From: Bacteroidota bacterium
GTDB lineage: Bacteria; Bacteroidota; Bacteroidia; Sphingobacteriales; Sphingobacteriaceae
Reading direction: 5' to 3'
Assembly: GCA_013289045.1 (NCBI GenBank)
Contig: JABDAU010000018.1
Location: 1-52,858, forward strand
Length of the DNA: 52,858 nucleotides
Position 1 is the stretch's first letter, and every line of letters starts with the position of its first letter. The position numbers and the translations under genes were made by a program. Shown here piece by piece: positions 15,466-23,684 of the stretch. The notes beneath the pieces were generated by a model. The model did no database searches. It had not been told where the DNA came from and saw nothing but the letters and a program-made list of their open reading frames with translations.

Positions 15466-17192
15466 AGGTCAATTACCACGTCTTTGATTGGCTTGCTAAC
15501 GCAGATCAGCAAATTGCCGTCGGCGGGCTTGTCCAGGGGCTCCAGACTATAGGTGACCTCGCCATCCACCAAGCTGCATTCGCAGCGGTGACAAACACCG
15601 GTACGACATGACCAGCGTGCCGGGATATCACAAGCTTCCACCGCTTCAAGCAGGCTTTGATACTGTTCTCCCCATTTCATAGTTATTTTGCTTTTTGTGA
15701 AAGTTATATTCGGCCCTTTGCCCGAATCCGTAGCCGGCGCGTGGGGAGGCTTAGCGCCCGGGGCTTGCTGCTCTTTTCCGAAATGCTCGGTAAATACCTT
15801 CTCCTGCCGGATACCATTTTCACCCAGCCAACCAATCAAATCGCGCGTGTAGCCGGCAGGCCCACAGATATAACATTCGCTGTCCGGGGGCAGCTGCAGG
15901 CGATTGATTATTTCACTTGTTAGCCGTCCGCTATATTCAAAATCATGCCCGGATCTGTCAGTAGCCAGGGGTTTGCTGTAAAGGTTTACTAAACAGGAAT
16001 CGGGAAGCTTACTAACCAGCCCTTTAACTTCCGTGGCAAAAGAATGATGATAGCTATCCTGTGCTGAGTGGATCCAGTACACTTTGCGTCGCTCGCCTTT
16101 TACAGAAAGGTAATGAAGCATACCCAGCATCGGCGTTATACCGACACCAGCGCTGAGCAGCACAACGGGAGACTGGTTATCTGAGAGAATAAAGTTCCCG
16201 CGGGGTGCACTCGTTTCCAGCGTTGCGCCAGTTGCTATCGAATGATGAAAATAAGTGCTGCCCGGCCCGCCCTCCAGCTTTACCGCTATCCGGTAATAGC
16301 CGGAAGCAGCCGGTCCGCAAAGAGAATACATACGGATGATCGGTGTCCCCTTATTACCGGCGGGTATTTTGACCGCTATATGCTGCCCTGGCCCAAAGGC
16401 AGGGAGAGATTCCCCTTTCATGTCTTCCAGGCGAAAGCTCAGGACATCGATGCTTTCTTTGATGATCCGGGTTATTTTTAGCTGCCTGAATCCGCTCCAT
16501 GCTAAGGGCAGTGTTTTTTCAGCAAGTCCTGCGTTGCCTTTCAGTCCGTTTTTTACAGCATCGGCCAGTGCCATGAAGGAGCTTTGCCAGCCTGCGCTTA
16601 GCGCGGGAATATTTAATGCCTGCCGTAGCTTTTCGGCGGGATGATTGGCACTATACAGAAGACCGTCAACATCTGCCACGCTCATGCCCTCTGGGCCGTC
16701 GGCAACTTTGATGATCTCATCCCCTGCGGTCAGTTCCCCCTCGCGCAGCACCCGGAAATAGAAGCCCGGCCGACGTTTGGCGACCAAAAGCGCCGGCATT
16801 TCCGGCACACCGATGCTGATGCCAACCTTGAAACAGGTTACCCTTGGTTGTGTGACCTCGAAGAGACAGGTACCGATTTGATAACGATCACCTATGCAAA
16901 CCTCCTCATCAGCCATTCCCTGTACCGTCAGGTTTTCCCCAAATTGACCGTAGGTAAGGTCATCCCGCATTAGCTCCTTTCGCCAAAACTCATAGGACTG
17001 CATTTGATAGATCATCAGGGCGCGATGCTCCCCGCCATGTGCTGCCTTGTCTGCCTGGACATCACCTTCGAGATTTAATTTGCCTACCCTTACTTTTCCG
17101 CTGACAGGTGATTTAAAAATGGAGGTATCTACTTCCTGCCCGTTTATTTGTATTTTACGTGGAACTCCAATATTTACTGAAATTACTTTCAT
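15462..17192 (-). CDS. MOSC domain fused to ferredoxin-type reductase
   Basis: 576 residues from Met at 17192 (MKVISVNIG), the usual start of YiiM-like MOSC proteins; the frame is open 13 codons further up, but that extension is not family-like. Order: MOSC domain about 1-210 (DKAAHGGEHRALMIYQ, GENLTV, QPRVTCFKVG), a FAD-binding ferredoxin-reductase domain about 225-330 (RMYSLCGPA), a NAD domain (LSAGVGITPMLGML, CGPAGY), and a plant-type 2Fe-2S domain at the end (C-x4-C-x2-C in SCRTGVCHRC, last Cys in LLICVSKP). MOSC domains handle molybdenum cofactor sulfur or N-hydroxylated substrates, so the fusion could be a self-contained electron-fed reductase. It lies 70 nt downstream of the aldo/keto reductase gene on the same strand. 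Confidence 0.88.
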   Translation of the reverse strand: MKVISVNIGVPRKIQINGQEVDTSIFKSPVSGKVRVGKLNLEGDVQADKAAHGGEHRALMIYQMQSYEFWRKELMRDDLTYGQFGENLTVQGMADEEVCIGDRYQIGTCLFEVTQPRVTCFKVGISIGVPEMPALLVAKRRPGFYFRVLREGELTAGDEIIKVADGPEGMSVADVDGLLYSANHPAEKLRQALNIPALSAGWQSSFMALADAVKNGLKGNAGLAEKTLPLAWSGFRQLKITRIIKESIDVLSFRLEDMKGESLPAFGPGQHIAVKIPAGNKGTPIIRMYSLCGPAASGYYRIAVKLEGGPGSTYFHHSIATGATLETSAPRGNFILSDNQSPVVLLSAGVGITPMLGMLHYLSVKGERRKVYWIHSAQDSYHHSFATEVKGLVSKLPDSCLVNLYSKPLATDRSGHDFEYSGRLTSEIINRLQLPPDSECYICGPAGYTRDLIGWLGENGIRQEKVFTEHFGKEQQAPGAKPPHAPATDSGKGPNITFTKSKITMKWGEQYQSLLEAVEACDIPARWSCRTGVCHRCECSLVDGEVTYSLEPLDKPADGNLLICVSKPIKDVVIDL

Positions 17193-17262
17193 GCCCCGAA
17201 CCCTGTTAGTGATTACACTGTGACCCGACAAAGCATATCCTGCAGCTAAGTCGTGATATGTT

Positions 17263-18165
17263 TTAGTTCCCTCTTTTGATAAATCCAGGTACGCCTGTGT
17301 TTACGACGGAGTTAAATCTTTGCCTGGTCGGTATATTATTTATCGCTTCAACCGCTTCTTGCGGGATAGTGGGTACATTGAAATTTTCCTTTGCCCGTTC
17401 GGGGGTCTTTGCGGTGGTCAGCAAAGCAGTACCTCGCTGAATTGCCCAGGCCAGCAGCACCTGAGCCGGTGTTTTACTAACTTGCCGGGCAATTTCCAAA
17501 ACGACAGGATCTTCCAGCGGACCCGGCTTTATTCCATGGCCGAGTGGCGCAAATGCCAGCAAGGCGATCCCCTTTTCCTTACAGAACTCCAGTAATTCTG
17601 TTTCCGGTAAATAAGGATGCGCTTCCACCTGCACTACAGATGGCTTAACTCTGGCATCTTCATAAATGAGGCTTAGCTTTTCCAGGCTGACATCCCCAAG
17701 TCCGATGGCGCGGCAGCGGCCACCGTCGACTAGCCGCTCCATCGCTTTCCAGGTATCGAGCAACGTTACGTCATTATCATATATTACCTCGCCTTTTTCG
17801 TCGCGGGGATCCTGGTTATCGCCGGGCTGAAAGGCAAATGGAGTATGGATCAGATAGAGATCCAGGTAATCCAGCTGTAGCCTTTCCAAACTCCCCTTAA
17901 AAGCGGGTTCCACCCGCTCTGGCCGGTGGTTGGTATTCCAGAGCTTTGTCATCACAAATAATTCTTCCCGCGAAATTCCAAATGCATTTTGGCCTTCCTT
18001 AAATGCTTCGCCAATCTCGGTTTCATTTCGGTATCGCTCCGCGCAATCGAAGGTTCGAAACCCGGCTTCCAGCGCATCTTTTGTGGCTCTTTTTGTTTCA
18101 GCGGGATCCGGTATTAAGGTACCAAACCCGATGGGCGGCATATTGATGTTATAGCTTTTTTTCAT
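17263..18165 (-). CDS. aldo/keto reductase
   Basis: 300 residues, full length for the family. The catalytic tetrad is visible: Asp and Tyr in FDCAERYRNE, Lys in VMTKLWN, His in LIHTPF. NADPH-dependent reduction of aldehydes or ketones in the cytosol is the family activity. It heads a probable two-gene unit with the MOSC-reductase. A weak version of the shared Crp-like site (TGCAATAAAATGTCCCTTG on the minus strand, about 18263-18281) lies 98 nt upstream. Confidence 0.9.
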   Translation of the reverse strand: MKKSYNINMPPIGFGTLIPDPAETKRATKDALEAGFRTFDCAERYRNETEIGEAFKEGQNAFGISREELFVMTKLWNTNHRPERVEPAFKGSLERLQLDYLDLYLIHTPFAFQPGDNQDPRDEKGEVIYDNDVTLLDTWKAMERLVDGGRCRAIGLGDVSLEKLSLIYEDARVKPSVVQVEAHPYLPETELLEFCKEKGIALLAFAPLGHGIKPGPLEDPVVLEIARQVSKTPAQVLLAWAIQRGTALLTTAKTPERAKENFNVPTIPQEAVEAINNIPTRQRFNSVVNTGVPGFIKRGN

Positions 18166-18318
18166 GGCAGGTATTGTTTTACTTAAAATTCAGCTGCGGC
18201 CGGCTTGATGGCAGCTGATTTCCTTTAATCAAACTTCAGAAAATTTCTCCCCGGAACAGATGGACGCAAGGGACATTTTATTGCAGAATGATGCCTGTTT
18301 GAGCCGTGATGTAAAGTT

Positions 18319-18334
18319 TGTGATAAATGTCCTT
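18319..18334 (+). promoter_or_regulatory. Crp-like activator site upstream of the NTF2-like gene
   Basis: TGTGATAAATGTCCTT, followed after 22 nt by the -7 element TATCTTTA at 18357-18364. The start codon is at 18381. One of eight copies of the TGTGANNNNNNTCCTT site described in the findings; its centre falls near -42. Confidence 0.7.
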
Positions 18335-18380
18335 TTATTGTGTTTAGTGCCCGCGCTATCTTTATTTGAAAAAAAGCAAC

Positions 18381-18737
18381 ATGGAAGAGCATAGCATATT
18401 GGCGCTTTCAACAGCACAAAATGAAATGGTCAAGCAGGGACGTTTCCTCGAAGCCATCAATACCTTCTTTGCACAAGATTGCAGGAGCATCGATTTTGAC
18501 AGTTCGGTAACGACCGACCTTGTAGCAAAGACAAAGCGGGCAGTGGCGATTACCGAAGCCATAAAAAATATCAATGCTATTACTTTACATCATACCGCTG
18601 TTTCGGGGAATATTGCCTTTGCTGAATTCACATTTGATTTCGCTATGAAAGATGGGAGCAAAATATACTGGCATGAGGTGATCCGGACAATTTGGAAGGA
18701 CGGTAAGGTGATTGAAGAGCAATATTTCAAAAGCTGA
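18381..18737 (+). CDS. SnoaL/NTF2-like protein
   Basis: 118 residues from the ATG at 18381; an in-frame TTG 15 nt earlier lies next to the -7 element and is unlikely to be used. NTF2-like fold pattern: helix with AINTFFAQDCRSIDF, then strands TLHHTAVSGNIAFAEFTFDFAMKDG and WHEVIRTIWKDGKVIEEQYF. Members bind small hydrophobic ligands or act as isomerases or cyclases; the role here is unknown. It is preceded by the Crp-like site and -7 element, so it is probably a member of the stress regulon. Confidence 0.8.
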   Translation: MEEHSILALSTAQNEMVKQGRFLEAINTFFAQDCRSIDFDSSVTTDLVAKTKRAVAITEAIKNINAITLHHTAVSGNIAFAEFTFDFAMKDGSKIYWHEVIRTIWKDGKVIEEQYFKS

Positions 18738-18749
18738 TCAATCAAGTAG

Positions 18750-19046
18750 CTATTTGCCTTTATTCCAGATGTCCGCATATTTTTCCGGGTGCCGGTTGAA
18801 TTGTGCGTAAGTGTACGGACAAAGCACGCCAACTTTCATTCCATGGGAGCGGACATAATCCGCCATTCCTTCCACCAGCTTAACTGCAAATCCGCGGCCA
18901 CGGTAAAATGGTTCAACCTCGGTGTGTTCAGCGGTCAGCTCCGTTCCTTGAATGGATACAATCATCTCGCCAGCTTTTTTTTCATCCTCATATAAAACGA
19001 ATGCCTGGGTCTTATCCTCCCTGGTTTCCAATACTACCTTTTCCAT
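18750..19046 (-). CDS. small GNAT-fold N-acetyltransferase
   Basis: 98 residues. The compact YidJ-like GNAT pattern is clear: AGEMIVSIQGTELTAEHTEV, then VEPFYRGRGFAVKLVEGMADYVRSHG (acetyl-CoA loop R-G-x-G-x-A) and CPYTYAQFNRHPEKYADIW. These short GNAT proteins acetylate small substrates. The gene is convergent with the NTF2-like gene, 12 nt away. Confidence 0.85.
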   Translation of the reverse strand: MEKVVLETREDKTQAFVLYEDEKKAGEMIVSIQGTELTAEHTEVEPFYRGRGFAVKLVEGMADYVRSHGMKVGVLCPYTYAQFNRHPEKYADIWNKGK

Positions 19047-19345
19047 ATGGAGTGTCCCCTTTTAGTATAGGGAAACTGAAATTAGCGGTTATGGAGAAAA
19101 GACTGCCTTTTACCCGGCTTTATGTCCCGATTGTACATCCGATTGTCCTTATAGTCCTTTTGTATTGGGTGCAGGGACGTCTTGTGACAAAGAACCAGGC
19201 TAATCGCAGGTAATGGTTTCCGGGCAAGTGACGAATTAAATAAAAATATAGATGGATGATTATTACAACCGATAGTCCCTTTTGTCCATTTATATACTCT
19301 GCCAAGTAGTGCAATTTTGTAGGAAACAGCAATAAAATCTACTCT
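19047..19345. promoter_or_regulatory. upstream region of GNAT and hydrolase genes
   Basis: About 300 bp with no credible gene. Near 19308-19315 CAATTTTG could be the -7 element for the hydrolase; 22 nt upstream lies TGTCCAT preceded by AGTCCC, a poor match to the Crp-like site that has only the right half conserved. Confidence 0.35.
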
Positions 19346-20242
19346 ATGAAAACAACGACCGATCCTAACTTAATTAAGCATGACTACGCCGAAATAGACG
19401 GCCTGAATATTTTTTACAGGGAGGCAGGAACGCCGGGCAGTCCGAAACTGGTGCTGCTGCACGGTTTTCCCTCCAGCTCGCATCAATACCGCAATCTGAT
19501 CGCGGCCCTCGCACCAAAGTTTCATGTTATATCGCCTGATTATCCCGGGTTTGGTTTAAGCGACCACCCTGATCCGACGGGTTACGATTACACTTTTGAC
19601 GGAATAGCCAATGTGGTAACCAAGTTCCTGATTAAAAAAGGATTTGATCATTTCGGCATTTACGCACAGGATTACGGAGGCCCGGTTGGTTTCAGGATCG
19701 TAGGTGCTGCACCGGAAAAGCTGGAATGGATGACCGTACAGAATTCCAATGCGTACGAGATCGGTTTTACCGCTGCCTGGGACGGTTTCCGTGGTGCGCT
19801 TTGGAAGGACCGCTCCGAGGCGAATGAAAAGCCATTGGCGGCATTCCTGGAAAAGGACGCTATTAAAATGATTTATCTGCACGGGGCAAGTGACCCGGCG
19901 CTGATCAGCCCTGATAACTGGGAATCTGACAATATGTTTATGCAGCTGCCTTTCGCCAAGCGGGTAAATTTAGACCTGTTTTATGACTACCGCAAGAACG
20001 TGGAGCTATACGCGAAATGGCAGGAACTGATGCGCACCCATCAGCCAAAAACGATCATTTTCTGGGGCCAGGCAGATATTTTCTTTACCCCGGAAGGTGG
20101 TGAAGCGTTTTTGAAGGATCTTCCGGACGCGGAAATGCACAGGCTTCAGGGCGGTCATTTCGCTGTGGAGGACCATTTGACCTATATATCCGAAAACATG
20201 ATCCGTTTTTATGAGGAAAATGTATCGGGCAAAAAGAAATAA
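19346..20242 (+). CDS. alpha/beta hydrolase (haloalkane dehalogenase/epoxide hydrolase-like)
   Basis: 298 residues. LLHGFPSSSHQYR carries the oxyanion HGFP, and YAQDYGGPVG places Asp as nucleophile, as in dehalogenases and epoxide hydrolases rather than Ser esterases. FWGQADIFFTPEGG and GGHFAVEDH supply the acid and His. The protein is cytosolic. Substrate unknown; detoxification of electrophiles would fit its neighbours. Confidence 0.85.
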   Translation: MKTTTDPNLIKHDYAEIDGLNIFYREAGTPGSPKLVLLHGFPSSSHQYRNLIAALAPKFHVISPDYPGFGLSDHPDPTGYDYTFDGIANVVTKFLIKKGFDHFGIYAQDYGGPVGFRIVGAAPEKLEWMTVQNSNAYEIGFTAAWDGFRGALWKDRSEANEKPLAAFLEKDAIKMIYLHGASDPALISPDNWESDNMFMQLPFAKRVNLDLFYDYRKNVELYAKWQELMRTHQPKTIIFWGQADIFFTPEGGEAFLKDLPDAEMHRLQGGHFAVEDHLTYISENMIRFYEENVSGKKK

Positions 20243-20271
20243 TCATTCTGGCTATAGTAAGCCACCTGAAA

Positions 20272-20306
20272 CTCCGGAGGTCTGAAAAGATCCCGGAGAT
20301 TTTTAT
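20272..20306 (+). terminator. hairpin after the hydrolase gene
   Basis: CTCCGG (20272-20277) pairs with CCGGAG (20293-20298), followed by ATTTTTATTT. A short 6-bp stem with a T-rich tail. Confidence 0.5.
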
Positions 20307-20343
20307 TTGAGTAAAAATTCACAAATCAGTTCTTCTACCGACT

Positions 20344-20934
20344 ATGCCTGTGAGTATGCTGGATTTTTTTGAAACGTATATAAAGGCCCATAGCACATTT
20401 TCCAGTGAGGAGATCGCTGCGATTAAATCCGTAGCAATTTCCAAGCGGCTAAAGAAAAAGCAATACCTGCTTCGTCCGGGCGATGTATGCCGGTTCCATA
20501 CATTCGTTTGCAGTGGCTGCCTTCGTTATTATCGTTTGGGAAGTGACGGGGCCGAGCATATTCTGAGCTTCTCACCGGACAATCACTGGGTTAGCGATCA
20601 GGTCAGTCTCAGTACAGGTTCTCCCTCTGATGATTACATCGATGCGCTGGAAGACAGTGACATCATACAGGTTTCGGCAGATAATTTTAGGAGCCTGATG
20701 CGCGAAATTCCGAACTTTGATGTGCTGCATGCCAAAATTGTTACCGAGGACTGCGGCCGGAACCGGGACAGAATATATATGATGATCAGCCACCAGGCTG
20801 AAGAACGTTACCGGCAGTTCGTTCGGCTATACCCACAGCTTTATCACCGCATACCTTTGTTTATGATCGCATCCTACCTGGGTGTAACCCGGGAGACGCT
20901 GACGCGGATACGCGGAAGCGCGAATGATATATAA
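20344..20934 (+). CDS. Crp/Fnr-family transcriptional regulator
   Basis: 196 residues. A cNMP-binding-like beta-barrel (about 20-115; LRPGDVCRFHTFVCSGCLRYY) is followed by a C-terminal HTH near 165-190 (IPLFMIASYLGVTRETLTRIRG). The recognition helix TRETLTR keeps the Arg-Glu-x-x-x-Arg arrangement with which E. coli CRP reads TGTGA. The C-terminus stops soon after the recognition helix, as in many Bacteroidota Crp-like proteins. The window contains eight promoters with a TGTGA-type site at the class II position, so this is the obvious candidate activator, though other Crp paralogues in the genome could do the job. Confidence 0.85.
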   Translation: MPVSMLDFFETYIKAHSTFSSEEIAAIKSVAISKRLKKKQYLLRPGDVCRFHTFVCSGCLRYYRLGSDGAEHILSFSPDNHWVSDQVSLSTGSPSDDYIDALEDSDIIQVSADNFRSLMREIPNFDVLHAKIVTEDCGRNRDRIYMMISHQAEERYRQFVRLYPQLYHRIPLFMIASYLGVTRETLTRIRGSANDI

Positions 20935-20972
20935 CACCGGATTTCCTTAAAACAAAAGTCCGCAAGAAACGG

Positions 20973-21004
20973 GTTGGGTAGGATTAATGTTACACTTAAT
21001 TTTG
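20973..21004 (+). promoter_or_regulatory. Bacteroidota-type promoter for the dioxygenase gene
   Basis: A TTG near 20974 and TAATTTTG at 20997-21004 are about 21 nt apart and match the Bacteroidota -33/-7 form. The element lies downstream of the earliest possible ATG (20974), which therefore cannot be the start of translation; the ATG at 21019 is used. Confidence 0.6.
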
Positions 21005-21018
21005 AGGAAATTATTCTT

Positions 21019-21732
21019 ATGGAACTATCGATTAATGAACGAATCTCAGGCCTGGACTGGTCCGCCATTGCGCCGGAACTGCACGAGTGCGGCTTTGTTA
21101 TTGTTAAAGGTGTGCTTACTCCCGAAGAATGCGGGCGTTTGATAAAAGAATATGACGCTGATGAATACCGGAAGACGATTAGCATGGAACGCTATCGTTT
21201 TGGCAGCGGAGAATATAAATACTTTAAATACCCTTTACCTGAAATCATCACTAACCTTCGGGAAAGTGTCTATGCCCGGATTGCGCCTGTAGCGAATTCA
21301 TGGATGGAGGAACTAAGCATCAATACCCGGTTTCCTCCGACGCATGCTGAAATGAAGAAGATCAGCCACCAGGCCCGTCAAACAAAGCCCACCATTCTGA
21401 TTCTGAAATATCAGCAGGGCGGGTTTAATACGCTTCACCAGGATCTTTACGGTGAAGTGTATTTCCCAATGCAGATCGTCTTTATGCTTGACCAGACCGG
21501 TAAGGATTATGAAGGTGGTGAGTTTGTGATCACTGAGCAGATCCCGAGGGCGCAATCTAAGGTCAACGTATTAAAGCCTGACCTGGGGGATATGATCATT
21601 TTAACGACCAATTTCAGACCGGTTAAGGGCTCACGGGGCTTTTACCGGGTAAATATGAAACACGGGGTCAGTCCCTTACACAGTGGCAACCGGCACAGCT
21701 TAGGAATTATTTTCCATGATGCACTGACCTGA
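21019..21732 (+). CDS. 2-oxoglutarate/Fe(II)-dependent dioxygenase
   Basis: 237 residues from ATG 21019, chosen because the promoter sits between it and the upstream ATG. The facial triad is visible: TLHQDLYG gives HxD, and VNMKHGVSPLH gives the distal His, with RHSLGIIFHD closing the jelly roll. QIVFMLDQTGKDYEGGEFVI is typical of the prolyl-4-hydroxylase/AlkB-like superfamily. The sequence recalls bacterial 2OG-Fe(II) oxygenases found next to alkylation-repair genes. Substrate unknown. Confidence 0.85.
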   Translation: MELSINERISGLDWSAIAPELHECGFVIVKGVLTPEECGRLIKEYDADEYRKTISMERYRFGSGEYKYFKYPLPEIITNLRESVYARIAPVANSWMEELSINTRFPPTHAEMKKISHQARQTKPTILILKYQQGGFNTLHQDLYGEVYFPMQIVFMLDQTGKDYEGGEFVITEQIPRAQSKVNVLKPDLGDMIILTTNFRPVKGSRGFYRVNMKHGVSPLHSGNRHSLGIIFHDALT

Positions 21733-21758
21733 CAAACGTTAACTACAAAATATGTTTT

Positions 21759-21796
21759 TTGCAGACATGTGCAAATTTGCATTAATTTGCAGTATG
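21759..21796 (+). promoter_or_regulatory. TTTGCA-repeat operator overlapping the promoter of the MBL-fold gene
   Basis: The 38-nt block has GC dinucleotides spaced 10, 8 and 10 nt apart (TTGC, TGCAA, TTTGCA, TTTGCA) and ends with ATG at 21794-21796. The same spacing occurs before the DeoR-family gene at 39050-39087. The -7 element TAATTTGC (21783-21790) lies inside the block, so a protein bound here would block transcription. Confidence 0.6.
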
Positions 21797-21835
21797 CAAT
21801 TAAATGAATAGATCATCTATTCCCCGATAATTGTT

Positions 21836-22609
21836 ATGAAAGAGCTTGAGGTAATTTACATGGGCGGCCCCACCATAATCTTTGAGATCGAGGGGCTGCG
21901 TTTTATAACCGATCCAACACTGGACCCCGCAGGCTCATCTTTTAGTTTAAACGAGGAGATGACCGAAACCAAGACAGCTGGCCCTGCTATGCCTGATCCG
22001 GGCGAAATCGACGTGGTGTTATTGAGCCATGACCAGCATTTTGACAACCTGGATAATGCCGGACGTGAACTATTAGGTCGCACCAAAACCGTTATTACTA
22101 CTGCTGCAGGAGCCCAAAGATTAAAAAATGCAGCTATCGGCCTATTGCCATGGGAAGAATATCATCTGCAGGGTCGTACCGGAAAGGACATTATTATTAC
22201 CGGAACGCCTGCGAGACACGGGCCTGCGGGCGTTGAAAAAATAACCGGAACGGTAACGGGATTCATCCTTTCTGTTCCTGATGCCACTCCCGTTGAAATC
22301 TACCTGACGGGGGATACTACTTTTTACCGGGGCATAGCAGAAGTCGCTCAGAGATTTAATCCAAAATATGTATTCATTAACGCCGGAGCAGCCAGACCCC
22401 GCGGCCCATTTAATGTGACCATGGGAACCAATGATGCCATTGATACCGCAGCTGAATTTCCGCAGGCAATTATTATTCCGCTGCATGCTGAAGGCTGGTC
22501 GCACTATACAGAGCACAATGAAGACCTGGTGGAAGCATTCAAGATTCTTGGCGTAGACAGCCAGCTAAACATTTTAGAACCGGGCAGGCCAACGGCCCTG
22601 ACCCTTTAA
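21836..22609 (+). CDS. UlaG-like metallo-beta-lactamase-fold hydrolase
   Basis: 257 residues. It carries GGPTIIFEIEGLRFITDPTLDPAG, VVLLSHDQHFDNLD (metal-binding His-x3-His-x-Asp), an ARHGP loop, YLTGDT and IIPLHAEGW. This is the pattern of UlaG/YcbL-type metal-dependent hydrolases. In enteric bacteria UlaG is controlled by the DeoR-family repressor UlaR; here the promoter shares an operator with a DeoR-family gene. Substrate unknown. Confidence 0.85.
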   Translation: MKELEVIYMGGPTIIFEIEGLRFITDPTLDPAGSSFSLNEEMTETKTAGPAMPDPGEIDVVLLSHDQHFDNLDNAGRELLGRTKTVITTAAGAQRLKNAAIGLLPWEEYHLQGRTGKDIIITGTPARHGPAGVEKITGTVTGFILSVPDATPVEIYLTGDTTFYRGIAEVAQRFNPKYVFINAGAARPRGPFNVTMGTNDAIDTAAEFPQAIIIPLHAEGWSHYTEHNEDLVEAFKILGVDSQLNILEPGRPTALTL

Positions 22610-22723
22610 TGATGAGTATGAAAAATAATAGAAAAGAATTGATATATATCACATTCGATAAAGGTTTAATTGATCATAGGACTACCCCAGGTGAGTATCC
22701 TTTACTTTTTGCCGGTCAGCGAA

Positions 22724-22739
22724 CAAGACTTATGTCCTT
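22724..22739 (+). promoter_or_regulatory. Crp-like activator site upstream of the AraC-family gene
   Basis: CAAGACTTATGTCCTT: the right half matches the consensus fully and the left half keeps GA. A -7 element TAATATTG at 22761-22768 follows after 21 nt. The start codon at 22775 then lies only about 2-4 nt from the expected transcription start, so the mRNA may be nearly leaderless. Confidence 0.55.
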
Positions 22740-22774
22740 GTCCGCAGCCCAGCATTAGAATAATATTGCCAGTC

Positions 22775-23656
22775 ATGAACAAGCACCCCGAAACTGATTT
22801 AATAAATCCTCAAACCAATGCACTTGCATTTAAGGTGCTGCAATTTGACAATAATACTTATTTTGAAGCCCTAAGTAATTTCAATTTTTATACCGTTATC
22901 CTGATCAGGGAAGGCCGGGGGCACATTACCTTTGAACAGACCAAGTACCCGTTTTCAGAAAATTGCCTGATCCGGTTTCCCATATACCAGCCATTTCAGT
23001 TAAAGGCAGATGGACCGATCAATGGGATCCTGCTCCAGTTTCACCCGGATTTTTTCTGGAACCATAAATATCAAACCGAACTTCCCTGTAAGCAGGCCTT
23101 ATTCAAGGGAATTGACGAAGTACCGCTGATTAAGATCAGCGAGGAGGAAATGAAAAAGCTGCTGCACCCTTTAGACAATCTGCTGCTGGAGGTTGAGGGG
23201 GATCGCCTTGGCCGTTATGATATGACGATTTCGTGGACAAAAATATTCATGATCTACGCTTCCAGGATCAAAATAGAAAGGGGCAGCCTATCCAGTGGTA
23301 TGGAATCCGAAACGCCGCATATCATTCAAAAGTTAATCAGCGCTGTTGAAGAGCATTTCCAGAGTAAGCATCGCCCAGCGGATTATGCCGCGCTCCTAAA
23401 CGTAACCATTAAGAAGCTGAACCGGGTAACCCGCCAGCACCTGTCGAAAACCATCGGCAATATGATCTCTGAGCGGCTGATCACCCAGGCCAAACATGAA
23501 CTGTATTTAACGGACAAGCCTATAAAACAGATCGCCCGGGAACTGGGCTTTCAGGATGTTGCCTATTTCAGCCGGTTCTTTAAGGCCCGAACGCTGACGA
23601 CGCCCCATGTTTACCGCATTTCTTTCAGGGAAGATACGCCCGTGCCACAGCATTAA
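22775..23656 (+). CDS. AraC-family transcriptional regulator
   Basis: 293 residues from ATG 22775; the frame is open further up, but that part overlaps the promoter. An N-terminal cupin-like sensing domain (about 30-130; VILIREGRGHITFEQ) precedes two HTH units at the C-terminus: YAALLNVTIKKLNRVTRQHLSKTIG and IKQIARELGFQDVAYFSRFFKA. The second is the canonical AraC signature. Its probable targets are the adjacent convergent ABM-MFS-SDR genes (inference from placement). Confidence 0.88.
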   Translation: MNKHPETDLINPQTNALAFKVLQFDNNTYFEALSNFNFYTVILIREGRGHITFEQTKYPFSENCLIRFPIYQPFQLKADGPINGILLQFHPDFFWNHKYQTELPCKQALFKGIDEVPLIKISEEEMKKLLHPLDNLLLEVEGDRLGRYDMTISWTKIFMIYASRIKIERGSLSSGMESETPHIIQKLISAVEEHFQSKHRPADYAALLNVTIKKLNRVTRQHLSKTIGNMISERLITQAKHELYLTDKPIKQIARELGFQDVAYFSRFFKARTLTTPHVYRISFREDTPVPQH

Positions 23657-23684
23657 TTGCGGTGTTAATGCTAAATCTTCTTTC

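Noticed and set aside
19130..19165. GATTGTCCTTATAG resembling the Crp-like site on the + strand
   Set aside because: No -7 element at 21-22 nt and the next + strand gene starts 180 nt away; left half does not match.
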